A model generated the notes under the pieces. It was not told the origin of the DNA. It did not search any database and saw only the letters and a list, made by a program, of their open reading frames with translations. A DNA stretch of 64,000 bases from Nitrospirillum pindoramense (GTDB taxonomy: Bacteria; Pseudomonadota; Alphaproteobacteria; Azospirillales; Azospirillaceae), in contig NZ_VITR01000014.1 of assembly GCF_007827955.1 (NCBI RefSeq), positions 1 through 64,000 of the forward strand. The letters run 5' to 3'. Each line of letters opens with the position of its first letter. Position 1 is the stretch's first letter. Position numbers and translations under genes: made by a program. This document shows, in pieces, positions 23,281-33,247 of the stretch.

Positions 23281-25794
23281 ATGCGTGCCACCGCCATCTT
23301 GAACCGCCACAACATCCTCCTGCTGGCCACCGCGCTGGCCCTGCCCGCCGTCGCCGTCACAGCGCACGCGGCGGAACCGGCCGCCACGGCGACAGCGACC
23401 ACCGGCGCCCCGGCCAGCGACAGTGTGGAATTGGACGCGGTGCAGGAGACCGTGGTGACGGGCCTGCGTGGCGGCAGCAGGGCGGCCATCGACAGCCCCT
23501 CCCCCATCGACGTCGTGGGATCGGCCGCCTTGGCGGAAACGGGCAAGGTGGGCCTGAAGGAGCTGCTGAACCAGCTGGTGCCCTCCTTCAACCTGCCGGG
23601 CGTCAACGGCGGCGGCACCAGCTGGACCGTTAGGTCCACGACCATGCGCGGCCTGAATGGCGACCAAGCGCTGGTGCTGGTCGATGGCAAGCGGCGGCAC
23701 AACACCGCCCTGATCAACAACCTGGCGCGCATCGCCAACGGCGGTGTTCCGGTGGATCTGGACCTGATCCCCGTGGGCGCCATCGACCATATCGAGGTGC
23801 TGCGCGATGGCGCCGCCGCGCAATATGGGTCGGACGCCATCGCCGGCGTCATCAACATCATCCTGAAGAAGGCACCCGAGGGCGGCAGTGTGGAAAGCAG
23901 CCTGGGCCAGAACTACGGCGGTGACGGCTTCACCAAGCACGTGGCCGCCAACTATGGGCTGGAGCTGCCGCGACAGGGTTTCATAAACCTGTCGGCCGAC
24001 TACAAGGACAACCAGTCGGCCAGCCGCGCCGCCCCCACCAGCGTGGCCAACCTGTACAATCCCCTGGCCAATGGCGCCCGGGACCCGCGCGAGGCCACGG
24101 CCGATCGCACCTTCTACGGCGGCGGCTACGGCCCCGGACAGGAGACGATCTACAGCGGATCATACAATGCCGAATTACCGGTCGGCGACGACGTCGCGCT
24201 CTATTCCTTCAGCACCGTGTCCAAGCGCCGGTCGCGCAAGAACACCGGCAGCTTCCTGCCCAACAACCTCAACTCATTGCCCGAGGTCTATCCCAACGGC
24301 TTCAACGCCCTGCGCCGCATCTGGGAGACGGACTTCCAAACCACGGTCGGCGGTCGCGGCGAGATCGCCTCGTGGTCCTGGGACCTCAGCACCACCTATG
24401 GCCGCGACGACGCCAAGCTGGATGGCGAGAACACGCTGAACGCCACCTTGGGGCCGACCAGCCCCACCTATTTCCACCTGGCCGACCAGACCTTCGACCA
24501 GGTGACCACCAACCTGGACGTGAATCGCCCGCTGGATTTCGGCCTGCCCGCCCCGGTCACGGTCGCCTGGGGTTTCGAGCACCGATATGAGCGCTATGAG
24601 ATCGACCCCGGCGACCCGGCCAGCTACGCCATCGGCAGCTATGTCATCCCCAGCGGCTACTACGCCGGCCAGCATCCACAGCCGGGCCTCGCCTCCTACA
24701 GCGGCACCTCGCCCGCCGACAGCGGCGCCATCGCCCGCAACAACGGCGCCGCCTATATCGACCTGGCCACCAACCTGACGCCCGCCTGGTCGGTGGACGC
24801 CGCCGGCCGGGTGGAGCATTACACCGGCGCCGTGGGCGACACCGCCAGCGGCAAGATCGCCACACGTTATGAGCTGGCGCCCGGCTACGCCCTGCGCGGC
24901 ACGGTCAGCAACGGCTTCCGCGCGCCCTCACTGGCGCAGAGCATCTACGCCTCCTCCACCTTCACCGGCACGGTGGATGCGGCGGGCAATTTTATCACCC
25001 TGCCCATCAAGGTGCTGCCGGCGACCTCGGGCGAGGCCAAGGCCCTGGGCGCCACGCCCCTGACACCAGAAACCTCCACCAACTACAGCGTGGGCGTGAC
25101 GGCCGAGCCGGCGCACAACCTGCAACTGACGCTGGACGCCTACCGCATCGACATCACGGACCGCATCGTCGAAACCGGGCTGCTGACCGGCAGCGCCGTG
25201 TCCACCATCCTGCAGCGGGCCGGCTTCGCACCCGGCCTGTCGGCGCAGTACTACACCAACGCCGTCGACACCCGGACGGACGGGGTGGACGCCGTGGCCA
25301 ACTACCTGGCGGATCTGGGGGATGCCGGCGACGTGCGGCTGGGCGCCGCCTACAGCTGGACGCGCACCACCATCACCCATATCAAGCCGACGCCCACCCA
25401 ACTGGCCACCCTGGGCTATGCGCTGTTCGACCGGCAGCGGCAGGCGGACCTGACCGACGGCACCCCGCGCGGCAAGCTGATCCTGTCGGCCAACTGGCAT
25501 TGGGACCGCCTGCATGTGGGCACCCGCGTCACCCGCTACGGCAGCTATACCGAGGCCGGCACGGTGGCCAGCAACGACCGCACCTTCAGCGCCAAATGGA
25601 TCACCGACCTGGACGTGGGCGTGGATTTGACCGACCGCGTCAGCGTCAGCCTGGGCGCCAACAACCTGTTCGACGTCTATCCCGACGCCATCGGCATCGT
25701 CGACGCCAAGACCGGCCTGAACAAATACGGCCTGTTCTCCCCCTTCGGCATCACCGGCGGCTATTACTACAGCCGCGTCTCGGTGAAGTTCTGA
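23281..25794 (+). CDS. TonB-dependent outer-membrane receptor
   Basis: An 837-residue receptor with a signal peptide (about 1-30, ending AHAAEP), a TonB-box-like ETVVTGLRGG, a plug domain (about 60-215, with MRGLNGDQALVLVDGKRRHNTALIN and IEVLRDGAAAQYGSDAIAGVINIILKK) and a beta-barrel ending in a C-terminal Phe (SRVSVKF). The plug type (short LxxLVPSFNLPG, large barrel) is that of CirA/BtuB-like and orphan receptors. Its place before an NtaA-type monooxygenase gene and beside sulfonate genes suggests uptake of an organosulfur or chelated compound rather than a siderophore. Strong GGGGG-type ribosome site. Confidence 0.92.
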   Translation: MRATAILNRHNILLLATALALPAVAVTAHAAEPAATATATTGAPASDSVELDAVQETVVTGLRGGSRAAIDSPSPIDVVGSAALAETGKVGLKELLNQLVPSFNLPGVNGGGTSWTVRSTTMRGLNGDQALVLVDGKRRHNTALINNLARIANGGVPVDLDLIPVGAIDHIEVLRDGAAAQYGSDAIAGVINIILKKAPEGGSVESSLGQNYGGDGFTKHVAANYGLELPRQGFINLSADYKDNQSASRAAPTSVANLYNPLANGARDPREATADRTFYGGGYGPGQETIYSGSYNAELPVGDDVALYSFSTVSKRRSRKNTGSFLPNNLNSLPEVYPNGFNALRRIWETDFQTTVGGRGEIASWSWDLSTTYGRDDAKLDGENTLNATLGPTSPTYFHLADQTFDQVTTNLDVNRPLDFGLPAPVTVAWGFEHRYERYEIDPGDPASYAIGSYVIPSGYYAGQHPQPGLASYSGTSPADSGAIARNNGAAYIDLATNLTPAWSVDAAGRVEHYTGAVGDTASGKIATRYELAPGYALRGTVSNGFRAPSLAQSIYASSTFTGTVDAAGNFITLPIKVLPATSGEAKALGATPLTPETSTNYSVGVTAEPAHNLQLTLDAYRIDITDRIVETGLLTGSAVSTILQRAGFAPGLSAQYYTNAVDTRTDGVDAVANYLADLGDAGDVRLGAAYSWTRTTITHIKPTPTQLATLGYALFDRQRQADLTDGTPRGKLILSANWHWDRLHVGTRVTRYGSYTEAGTVASNDRTFSAKWITDLDVGVDLTDRVSVSLGANNLFDVYPDAIGIVDAKTGLNKYGLFSPFGITGGYYYSRVSVKF

Positions 25795-25953
25795 ACCATC
25801 CTTCAGCGCCGCCAAACAATCGCTGCACGATTTCCAAAATTTCCGGCAGGCCCGGCGGCGCTAGACTTCCCCCGACAGCCTTCCCCGAACCGATCCATCC
25901 CCGAACCAATCAATGGCGGCCAGCCCCTGGTTACCGCCTGGGAGATCCACATC

Positions 25954-27282
25954 ATGACCCGTACCCTGCACCTGGGCGCCATCCTGGCCGGCGTCGGCAC
26001 CACCCATGACGACTGGCGCGATCCCGACCTGCCCGGTGACGCCAGCGTCGACATCAACTGGTACATCGACGCCGCGCGCCAGGCCGAAGCCGCCAAGTTC
26101 GACCTGGTCTTCATCGTCGACAGCCCCTACATCACGCCCGACAGCGCCCCGCATTTCCTGAACCGGCTGGAACCGCTGACCCTGTTGTCGGCCCTGGCCG
26201 TTTCCACCAGCCACATCGGGCTGGTGGGCACTCTGACCACCTCATACTGGGAGCCGTACAACGTCGCCCGGCAGTTCGGCTCGCTGGACACCATCAGCCG
26301 GGGCCGCGCCGGCTGGAACGTGGTGACCACGGGGCTGGAGGGGGCCGCCCGCAACTATGGGCGCGACCAGCATTATGACCATGCGGAACGCTATCAGCGC
26401 GCGGCGGAGTTCGTCTCCGTCGTCCAGGGCCTCTGGGACAGCTATGAGGATGGCGCCTTCCCCCGCGACAAGGCGGCCGGCGTGTTCCTGGACAAAAGCA
26501 AGCAGCATGCCCTGAACCACAAGGGCCGCTTCTTCTCCGTCGCCGGGCCCCTGGCCCTGACCCGCAGCCCGCAAGGGCAGCCGGTCATCTTCCAGGCTGG
26601 CGACAGCGATGCCGGCCGCGACCTGGGGGCCCTGATCGCGGACGCCACCTTCGCCACCCCCGACACCTTCGAAGGCGCCCAGGCCTATTACGCCGACCTG
26701 AAGGCCCGCGCCGCCGCCAAGGGCCGCGACCCGGACAAGATCGCCGTTCTACCCGGCCTGACGGTCACCATCGCCGACACGCAGGAAGAGGCGGAACGCC
26801 TGGCGACGGAGCAGGAGGCGGACCTGGATCTGGACAAGCTGCTGGTCCAACTGGGCCGCCCCTTCAACTACCACGACTTCCGGCAATACGATCTGGACGC
26901 CCCTTTCCCCGACCTCAGCCATGTCAGCCTGAACGGCTACAAGGGCCATGCCGAGCGCATCATCCGCACGGCGCGGGAGGAAGGCCTGACCCTGCGGGCG
27001 GCGGCGTGGCGCTTCGGCCGCTGGCGCGGCAGTTTCATCGGCACGGCGGAGACGGTGGCCGATGAGATCGAGCGCTGGTTCGTGGGCCGGGCCGCCGATG
27101 GCTTCAACATCCATGTCAGCAAGCCTGGCGCCTTCCGGCAGTTCACCGAGCAGGTGGTGCCCATCCTGCAGCGTCGCGGCCTGTTCCGCACCGACTACGC
27201 GGCCAGCACCCTGCGCGGCCATCTGGGCCTGGACGTGCCCGTCAACCGTCACAGCATCCGCCTGGCCCAGGTGGCGGAATGA
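25954..27282 (+). CDS. NtaA/SnaA/DszA-family flavin-dependent monooxygenase
   Basis: A 442-residue luciferase-like monooxygenase. The motifs SYWEPYNVARQFGSLDTISRGRAGWNVVT and NYGRDQHYDHAERYQRAAEFVSVVQGLWDS are hallmarks of the NtaA/SoxA/DszA group, which uses FMNH2 from a separate reductase to oxidise chelators, sulfones or heterocycles. LTRSPQGQPVIFQAGDSDAGRDLGA is the C-terminal flavin-site segment. It follows the TonB receptor by about 160 bases, so the two probably form one import-and-oxidise unit, perhaps for an organosulfur compound; DszA acts on a sulfone. The substrate is not known. Confidence 0.88.
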   Translation: MTRTLHLGAILAGVGTTHDDWRDPDLPGDASVDINWYIDAARQAEAAKFDLVFIVDSPYITPDSAPHFLNRLEPLTLLSALAVSTSHIGLVGTLTTSYWEPYNVARQFGSLDTISRGRAGWNVVTTGLEGAARNYGRDQHYDHAERYQRAAEFVSVVQGLWDSYEDGAFPRDKAAGVFLDKSKQHALNHKGRFFSVAGPLALTRSPQGQPVIFQAGDSDAGRDLGALIADATFATPDTFEGAQAYYADLKARAAAKGRDPDKIAVLPGLTVTIADTQEEAERLATEQEADLDLDKLLVQLGRPFNYHDFRQYDLDAPFPDLSHVSLNGYKGHAERIIRTAREEGLTLRAAAWRFGRWRGSFIGTAETVADEIERWFVGRAADGFNIHVSKPGAFRQFTEQVVPILQRRGLFRTDYAASTLRGHLGLDVPVNRHSIRLAQVAE

Positions 27283-27370
27283 CATAAGCACCTGGCTGAA
27301 GAACCTGGAGGAGGGGAGTCAATCGGGGGGTGGATAGCAGTGCCCATTCCTCCGCCATCGGTGGTAGCGT

Positions 27371-27396
27371 GGCGGCGACGGGCGTTACCCCGTCGC
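27371..27396. terminator. Hairpin between the monooxygenase and SapC-like genes
   Basis: CGGCGACGGG and CCCGTCGCCG pair perfectly around CGTTAC. There is no following T-run, so it may be a weak terminator or leader structure. Confidence 0.35.
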
Positions 27397-27467
27397 CGAT
27401 GTTGACCGCGCCCGGGACAGGCCCCCTAACATTCGGGCTTTCCCCCACCTTGGGATCTGGAACAGAG

Positions 27468-28205
27468 ATGAGCACGCAGCAAACCCTTCCCGCCTTTTAC
27501 CAGCGCCCCCGTCCCCTGGCGGCGGAGCGCGACGGCGACCTGTCGCTGGCGCCGGCCACGGACTACCGGTTCGCCACGGGCGCCAACTCGGTCCCCGTCA
27601 TCGGGGCGGAGTTCACGCTGGCGTGCAAGCACTATCCCATCCTGTTCCTGGATGGCGCCCCGCCCCAGGCCGTGGTCCTGCTGGGCCTGCGCAACGGCGA
27701 AAACCTGTTCGTGGATGCCGAGGGCGGCTGGGAACCGGGCGCCTACATCCCCGCCTATGTCCGCCGCTACCCCTTCATCTTCCTGGAAAACCGGGAACGG
27801 GAGGAGTTCACCCTGTGCATTGACGAGGCAGCCTCCAGCCTCAGCCACGGGGGCGCCAACAAGCTGTTCGACGGTGGCCAGCCGACCGAGGTGACCCGCA
27901 ACGCCCTGGCCTTTTGCAGCGACTACCAGGGCCATTACAACGCCACCACCGACTTCGTGGAAGCGCTGCAAAAGGCCGGCTTGCTGGTGGAAAACCGTGC
28001 CGACGTGACGCTGAAGGACGGCCAGAAGCTGAGCCTGGCGGGCTTCAAGGTCATCGACGAAGGCAAGTTCAACCAGCTGAGCGCGGAAGAGTTCGAGCGC
28101 TGGCGGCAGCGCGGCTGGCTGCCCCTGGTCTATGCCCATTTTGTTTCGGTCAGCAATTGGGCCGGGCTGGTGGACCGGACGGTGCAGCGCCCCACCACCA
28201 ACTGA
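27468..28205 (+). CDS. SapC-family protein
   Basis: A 245-residue SapC-like protein, started at MSTQQTLPAFYQRPRPL. Conserved stretches are FTLACKHYPILFL, GGWEPGAYIPAYVRRYPFIFLENREREEFTLCIDE and SFVSVSNW-type end (AHFVSVSNWAGLVDRT). SapC proteins were first named from the Campylobacter surface-array locus; in proteobacteria they are common beside outer-membrane and TonB-receptor genes, with unknown biochemical role. No signal peptide is seen. A longer upstream frame exists but lacks a ribosome site. Confidence 0.85.
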   Translation: MSTQQTLPAFYQRPRPLAAERDGDLSLAPATDYRFATGANSVPVIGAEFTLACKHYPILFLDGAPPQAVVLLGLRNGENLFVDAEGGWEPGAYIPAYVRRYPFIFLENREREEFTLCIDEAASSLSHGGANKLFDGGQPTEVTRNALAFCSDYQGHYNATTDFVEALQKAGLLVENRADVTLKDGQKLSLAGFKVIDEGKFNQLSAEEFERWRQRGWLPLVYAHFVSVSNWAGLVDRTVQRPTTN

Positions 28206-28228
28206 GGTAACGCCGCGACACGCGGACG

Positions 28229-28261
28229 AACGGCGGCCCGGGGAAACCCGTGGCCGCCGTT
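28229..28261. terminator. Hairpin downstream of the SapC-like gene
   Basis: AACGGCGGCC and GGCCGCCGTT pair perfectly over ten bases, 23 bases after the SapC stop. The following bases (GCTGTTTCC) give only a short T-run, so it is a moderate terminator candidate. Confidence 0.45.
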
Positions 28262-28323
28262 GCTGTTTCCGAGGTGGCGGAAACGCGTTTCACGGTGAAT
28301 TAATGTTCTATTCGTGAAGCGGC

Positions 28324-28440
28324 TCAAACCGCGAATATCGTGCCCAACAGCATGAGATACAGCAGGGCCACCAGGGGCAGGTAGGCTTCCGCCCACGCTT
28401 CCGTCCGAGGGCGTGCGATCGCCGTCGCCGTCATTCTCAT
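28324..28440 (-). CDS. 38-residue predicted single-pass membrane protein
   Basis: A short reading frame with a near-perfect GGAGGA ribosome site six bases before the ATG. The product starts MRMTATAIARPRTEAWAEAY, a basic, soluble start, and ends in one hydrophobic segment (LPLVALLYLMLLGTIF) with a short tail, the pattern of small regulatory membrane proteins or minor subunits. It lies between the SapC-like gene and an outer-membrane barrel gene, on the opposite strand from both. No family is recognised. The gap 28206-28586 otherwise holds only a hairpin. Confidence 0.55.
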   Translation of the reverse strand: MRMTATAIARPRTEAWAEAYLPLVALLYLMLLGTIFAV

Positions 28441-28586
28441 GATCATTCCTCCAGCATGGGCCGTTGGATGATTTCAATCATCGCCGCCAATGATCGTCAA
28501 TACAAAATATATAACATTGTTTTTGTTGTTATTACTCTTGTCCCATTGTCCGCTGGCCCCCGCATGGCATTTCCCTGGAAAGGGCG

Positions 28587-29648
28587 ATGAAAGGGTTGAA
28601 GCCGATGCGCATGGGAAATCCATGGTCAGGCACGAAAGCGAGCCGGTGGCGGGTGACGGCCAGGATCGCGGGGGCCTGGGTCGCCTGGACCGTTGTCGCC
28701 GGGGGGATGCTGTTGGCGCCGATGGCGCGGGCGCAAACCGCCGCGACCGATCCCCAAGCCATCCGTGACGCCGTGCGCCAGCAATTGAAGGCGGAGGATA
28801 TCGGCCACGGCTTTGAAACCCTGGGCGTCTTCGGTGGCACGCCCGACGCCAGCGCCGCCCGCTACGACAGCGACAAGATCACGCTGCACGGCTACAAGCT
28901 GCCCATCACCCACAGCTTCCGCGACAAGGACGACACCGACGGCGTGGCCCCCTACCTGGAGGTGACGCTGGGCTATGAAAACGCCTGGCAGGAAACGGCG
29001 CTGGCGACCGGCGACACCCCGTCCGACGCCGGGCAGGTCAAGCAAAGCTACAAGTCCTATTCCGCCCTGGGCGGCTTCGGCCTGGACATCCCGGTGGGAC
29101 CGTCCACCACCATCCGGCCGGTGGCGTTGGGCGGGTACACCCGCATTCGCGGCAGCGGCGAGTTCAGCGGTGCCGACGCCGACCTGCTGCGGGAAAGCAC
29201 GGGCGGCATCCTGACCAGCATGCGCATCGACAGCTTCCTGGCCGGCGGCGGGGTGGAGGTGCAGCACGACCGCGCCCTGCCCGATGACCTGCGCCTGCAC
29301 CTGATGGGCCGCTTCAGCGAGTTCGCCGACATCCCCAACCGCGTCAGCGATCCCTCGCTGGAGACGACGGGCAGCTTCGGCTTCGCCACCGTCAACGCGC
29401 AGTTGGACGGCCCGTTGGGCCACCTGTTCGCCGACGACCTGCGCTGGATCGCCTTCAGCCGGGGCAACATCCTGATCGGCGCCCAGCAGGCGTTCTTGGG
29501 CTTCGACAAGTTCCTGGAGGTGGGCGGTGGGCTGGAGGTGGTGACGCCCCATATCGGATATGGGGTGGAGGGCGTCACCCTGCGCGGCTCCGCCATCGTC
29601 GGCAACGGGGTCCGGGGCTGGACCGTGGGCCTGGGCCTGGCATTCTGA
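28587..29648 (+). CDS. Predicted outer-membrane beta-barrel protein
   Basis: A 353-residue exported protein with a long basic N-region and a hydrophobic core (GAWVAWTVVAGGMLLAPMARAQ) that reads as a signal peptide cleaved after ARA; internal ATGs at residues 7 and 9 could also start it. The mature part has repeated alternating strands (YLEVTLGYENAWQETA, GGFGLDIPVGPSTTIRPVALGGYTRIRG, VTLRGSAIVGNGVRGWTVGLGLAF) and ends in Phe, the usual signal for outer-membrane barrel insertion. No family is recognised. It precedes the selA gene by about 95 bases without clear functional link. Confidence 0.7.
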   Translation: MKGLKPMRMGNPWSGTKASRWRVTARIAGAWVAWTVVAGGMLLAPMARAQTAATDPQAIRDAVRQQLKAEDIGHGFETLGVFGGTPDASAARYDSDKITLHGYKLPITHSFRDKDDTDGVAPYLEVTLGYENAWQETALATGDTPSDAGQVKQSYKSYSALGGFGLDIPVGPSTTIRPVALGGYTRIRGSGEFSGADADLLRESTGGILTSMRIDSFLAGGGVEVQHDRALPDDLRLHLMGRFSEFADIPNRVSDPSLETTGSFGFATVNAQLDGPLGHLFADDLRWIAFSRGNILIGAQQAFLGFDKFLEVGGGLEVVTPHIGYGVEGVTLRGSAIVGNGVRGWTVGLGLAF

Positions 29649-29743
29649 ACCCTGGCGTTCCGGGCCCCATACCAGGGCCGGAGAACATACGGCGACAGGA
29701 CGGGCCAAAGCGGTGATTCCGGCAGGATTGACCAAATTTTTAA

Positions 29744-31165
29744 ATGGGGCCACAAGGGGCTACTCCCCAACGAAAGCGCCCCCGTCCCGTGCGTCTCCGC
29801 GACCTACCCTCCATCAGCGCCGTCCTTGCCACCCCCGCCGCGTCCACGCCGCTGGATCGCCATGGCCGCGCGGCGACGACCGAGGCCATCCGCGCCGTGC
29901 TGGCCGAGGCCCGCGCCGCCCTGCTGGCCGGCGGAGACACGGTCCCCGATGCCGAGGCGGTGGCGGCCCTGGCCCTGACCCGGCTGGAAGGTGCCAGCCG
30001 GTCGAACCTGCGGCCCCTGTTCAACCTGACGGGAACGGTGCTGCACACCAACCTGGGCCGCGCCCTGCTGGCGCCCGAGGCGATGGCGGCGGCCCTGGCC
30101 GCCATGGGCGACCCCGTGGCGCTGGAATTCGACCTCGACAGCGGCAAGCGGGGGGAGCGTGACGACCATGTCCGCGCCCTGGTGTGCGAGCTGACGGGGG
30201 CAGAGGACGCCACCGTGGTCAACAACAACGCCGCCGCCGTGCTGCTGGCGCTGAACACCCTGGCCAAGGGCCGCGACGCCATCGTTTCGCGCGGGGAGCT
30301 GATCGAGATCGGCGGCGCCTTCCGCATGCCGGACATCATGGCCCAGGCCGGCGCCCGGCTGGTGGAGGTCGGCACCACCAACCGCACCCACGCCAAGGAT
30401 TACAAGGGCGCGCTGACGGCCGAAACCGGCGTGATCCTGAAGGTCCACACCAGCAATTACCGCATCCAGGGCTTCACCAAGGAGGTGCTGGCGCCGGAGC
30501 TGGCGGAGATCGCCCACGGCGCCGGCGTGCCCCTGCTGAACGACCTGGGCTCCGGCACCCTGGTGGACCTCTCCACCCACGGCCTGAAGCGGGAGCCGAC
30601 GGTGCGCGAAGCGGTGGCGGAGGGGGCGGACTTGGTCACCTTCTCCGGCGACAAGCTGCTGGGCGGGCCCCAGGCCGGCTTCATCGTCGGCCGCCGGGAC
30701 CTGGTGGCCGCCGTCAACCGCAACCCGATGAAGCGGGCCCTGCGCGTGGACAAGGTACGGCTGGCGGCCATCGAAGCGACGCTGAAGCTGTACCGCGACC
30801 CCGACCGCCTGGCCCAGCGCCTGCCCACCCTGGCCCTGCTGTCCCGCCCCAAGGCGGAGATCGAGGCGCAGGCGCGGCGCCTGGCGCCCACCCTGGCGCA
30901 GGCCCTTGGTGACGGCTACACGGTCGAGGTCTGCGACTGCGCCAGCCAGATCGGGTCCGGCGCCCTGCCCCTGGACACCCTGCCCAGCGCCGGCCTGGCC
31001 GTGCGCGCGGGCGGCGGCGCCCTGACCCAGCTGGCCACGGCCTTCCGCGCCCTGTCCCGCCCCATCATCGGCCGCATCGAGGAGGGGCGCCTGGTGCTGG
31101 ACCTGCGCTGCCTGCGCGATGAGGCCGCGTTCGTGGCCACGCTGGCGGAGCTGCCCCGGCCATGA
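29744..31165 (+). CDS. selA: L-seryl-tRNA(Sec) selenium transferase
   Basis: A 473-residue PLP enzyme that converts Ser-tRNA(Sec) to Sec-tRNA(Sec) with selenophosphate, in the cytoplasm. The N-terminal tRNA-binding part has the family motif [17 protein letters not shown]; the active site is [12 protein letters not shown], whose Lys (about residue 304) holds PLP. Length matches E. coli SelA. No ribosome site is seen before the chosen ATG, and a GTG about 45 bases in (VRLRDLPS) is an alternative start. The stop overlaps the selB start (ATGA), so the two are translationally coupled and stay in the right ratio. Confidence 0.97.
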   Translation: MGPQGATPQRKRPRPVRLRDLPSISAVLATPAASTPLDRHGRAATTEAIRAVLAEARAALLAGGDTVPDAEAVAALALTRLEGASRSNLRPLFNLTGTVLHTNLGRALLAPEAMAAALAAMGDPVALEFDLDSGKRGERDDHVRALVCELTGAEDATVVNNNAAAVLLALNTLAKGRDAIVSRGELIEIGGAFRMPDIMAQAGARLVEVGTTNRTHAKDYKGALTAETGVILKVHTSNYRIQGFTKEVLAPELAEIAHGAGVPLLNDLGSGTLVDLSTHGLKREPTVREAVAEGADLVTFSGDKLLGGPQAGFIVGRRDLVAAVNRNPMKRALRVDKVRLAAIEATLKLYRDPDRLAQRLPTLALLSRPKAEIEAQARRLAPTLAQALGDGYTVEVCDCASQIGSGALPLDTLPSAGLAVRAGGGALTQLATAFRALSRPIIGRIEEGRLVLDLRCLRDEAAFVATLAELPRP

Positions 31166-33114
31166 TCATCGGCACCGCCGGCCATATCGACCATGGCAAG
31201 ACCGCGCTGGTCCGCGCCCTGACGGGCGTGGACGGCGACCGCCTGAAGGAGGAGAAGGCCCGGGGCATCACCATCGACCTGGGCTTCGCCTACCTGCCCT
31301 TGGCCGACGGCCCGACGCTGGGCTTTGTCGACGTGCCTGGGCATGAGCGCTTCGTCCATACCATGGTGGCGGGGGCCGGCGGCATCGACTACGCCCTGCT
31401 GGTGGTGGCGGCCGACGATGGCGTCATGCCGCAGACGCGCGAGCATCTGGCCATCATCGACCTGCTGGGCATCCGCCACGGCCTGGTGGCCTTGACCAAG
31501 GCGGATCTCGCCACGCCCGAGCGGCTGGCGGCGGTAACGGCGGAAATCCGGGCGGCCCTGGCGGGCACCAGCCTGGACAGTGCCGACATCCTGCCCGTCT
31601 CCGCCCTCGACGGCACCGGCGTCGCGGACTTGCGGGCCCGGCTGGAGAAGGAGGCGCGCGCCCAGGCGGCGGCCAAAAGCACGGCCGAAACCGGCGCCTT
31701 CCGCCTGGCCATCGACCGCGCCTTCACCCTCACCGGCGTGGGCGTGGTGGTCACCGGCACGGTGCTGTCCGGCCTGGTGCGGGTGGGTGACACCGTGACG
31801 GTCAGCCCCTCGGGCCTGGCGGCGCGCGTCCGCTCCCTTCATGCCCAGAACACGGTGGCGGAGGAAGGGCAGGCCGGCGACCGCTGCGCCCTGAACCTGG
31901 CCGGGCCGGACATCGTGAAGGACGCGCTGCACCGGGGTGACATGGTGCTGGCCCCGGCCCTGCACGCCCCCACCGACCGCATCGACGCCAGCCTGCGCCT
32001 GTTGCCGCGCGAGGCGGGGGCCAAGCCGCTGCCGCAATGGTTCCCGGTGCGGCTGCACCATGCGGCGGTGGAGGTGGGCGCCCGCGTCGTCCTGCTGTCG
32101 GAGGACACGCTGGCGGGCGGCGAGGCGACGCAGGTTCAACTGGTGCTGGAGCGGCCCATCGCGGCGGCGGTGGGCGACCGCTACGTCATCCGCGACGTTT
32201 CCGCCCAGCACACCCTGGGCGGCGGCCGTTTCATCGACCTGCGCCCCCCGCCCCGCCGCCGCCGCACGGCGGAGCGCGTGGCCCAGCGCATCGCCCTGGC
32301 CCTGCCCGACGCCAAGGCCGCCCTGGGCGCCCTGCTGGCCATACCGCCCCATACCGTGGACCTGACGGCCTTCGTGCGCGACCACGCCCTGCCCGGCGAC
32401 GCCGCCGAGGTGCTGGCCGCCGAGCTGGGCCTGGTGGTGCTGGAGCAGGGGGAGGCGCGCACCGCCCTGTCGGCGGAGCAGTGGGCCGCCTTCCTGGCGC
32501 ATTTGTCGGAAACGCTGGCCGCCTATCACGCCGAGAATCCGGACCTTCAAGGCATGGGGCGGGAGAAGCTGCGCCTGGCGGTCCAGCCACGCCTGCCCGC
32601 CGCCGTCTTCGCCGTGGCGGTGCAGCGCGCGGTGGCCCAGGGCTTGGTGGCGCTGGACGGGTCCTTCATCCGGCTGAGCGGCCACACCGTGCGCCTGGCG
32701 CCGGCGGATGAGGCCGCCTGGGCCGAGCTGGCGCCCCTGCTGGGCGGCGAGGTGCGTTTCCGCCCGCCGCGTGTGCGCGACATCGCCACCGAAACCGGGC
32801 GGGAAGAGACAGAGGTGCGCCGCATCCTGAAGCTGGCCGGCCGCATGGGCTGGGCCGACCAGGTGGCGCACGACCACTTCTTCCTGCGCGACACGGTGCG
32901 GGAGATGGTGGCCATCGCCGTGGACGTGGCGGCGCAGGCCCCCGGCGGCACCTTCGTCGTGGCCCCCTTCCGCGACCGCATGGACAACGGGCGCAAGGTC
33001 GCCATCCAGATCCTGGACTTCTTCGACCGCCACGGCGTCACCCTGCGCCGGGGTGACCTGCGCCGCATCAATCCGCACCGGCTGGACTTGTTCGGCCCGC
33101 CTGTGGTTTTGTGA
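31162..33114 (+). CDS. selB: Selenocysteine-specific elongation factor
   Basis: A 650-residue EF-Tu-like GTPase that brings Sec-tRNA to UGA codons with a downstream SECIS. It has G1 GHIDHGKT (7-14), effector [11 protein letters not shown]3 DVPGHERF and G4 TKAD. Domains 2-3 follow ([17 protein letters not shown]), then C-terminal winged-helix repeats (about 380-650) that bind the SECIS hairpin ([50 protein letters not shown] is the last). tRNA-Sec starts 16 bases after its stop, so selA, selB and selC form one transcription unit. Confidence 0.97.
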   Translation: MIIGTAGHIDHGKTALVRALTGVDGDRLKEEKARGITIDLGFAYLPLADGPTLGFVDVPGHERFVHTMVAGAGGIDYALLVVAADDGVMPQTREHLAIIDLLGIRHGLVALTKADLATPERLAAVTAEIRAALAGTSLDSADILPVSALDGTGVADLRARLEKEARAQAAAKSTAETGAFRLAIDRAFTLTGVGVVVTGTVLSGLVRVGDTVTVSPSGLAARVRSLHAQNTVAEEGQAGDRCALNLAGPDIVKDALHRGDMVLAPALHAPTDRIDASLRLLPREAGAKPLPQWFPVRLHHAAVEVGARVVLLSEDTLAGGEATQVQLVLERPIAAAVGDRYVIRDVSAQHTLGGGRFIDLRPPPRRRRTAERVAQRIALALPDAKAALGALLAIPPHTVDLTAFVRDHALPGDAAEVLAAELGLVVLEQGEARTALSAEQWAAFLAHLSETLAAYHAENPDLQGMGREKLRLAVQPRLPAAVFAVAVQRAVAQGLVALDGSFIRLSGHTVRLAPADEAAWAELAPLLGGEVRFRPPRVRDIATETGREETEVRRILKLAGRMGWADQVAHDHFFLRDTVREMVAIAVDVAAQAPGGTFVVAPFRDRMDNGRKVAIQILDFFDRHGVTLRRGDLRRINPHRLDLFGPPVVL

Positions 33115-33130
33115 GTTCAGCGGTTTAGAC

Positions 33131-33226
33131 GGAAGGGAATCGTCCCTGGTGGGGCGTCCGGACTTCAAATCCGGGTGGGGCAGCGAGACTGTCCCGGGTG
33201 GGTTCGACTCCCATTCCCTTCCGCCA
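33131..33226 (+). tRNA. selC: tRNA-Sec (anticodon UCA)
   Basis: A 96-base tRNA with an 8-pair acceptor stem (GGAAGGGA/TCCCTTCC) and encoded G-CCA end. The anticodon loop CTTCAAA sits on CCGGA/TCCGG with anticodon TCA at 33165-33167. A long variable arm (GGGGCAGCGAGACTGTCCC) and TTCGACTC T-loop match the bacterial selenocysteine tRNA. It reads UGA in fdnG further along. It ends 22 bases from the convergent selD stop. Confidence 0.97.
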
Positions 33227-33247
33227 ATTTTCGGGCGCTGCCGGGGC

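Noticed and set aside
24071-24439. Plus-strand frame inside the second TonB receptor gene
   Set aside because: An out-of-frame shadow rich in Pro/Arg/Ala with no start context.
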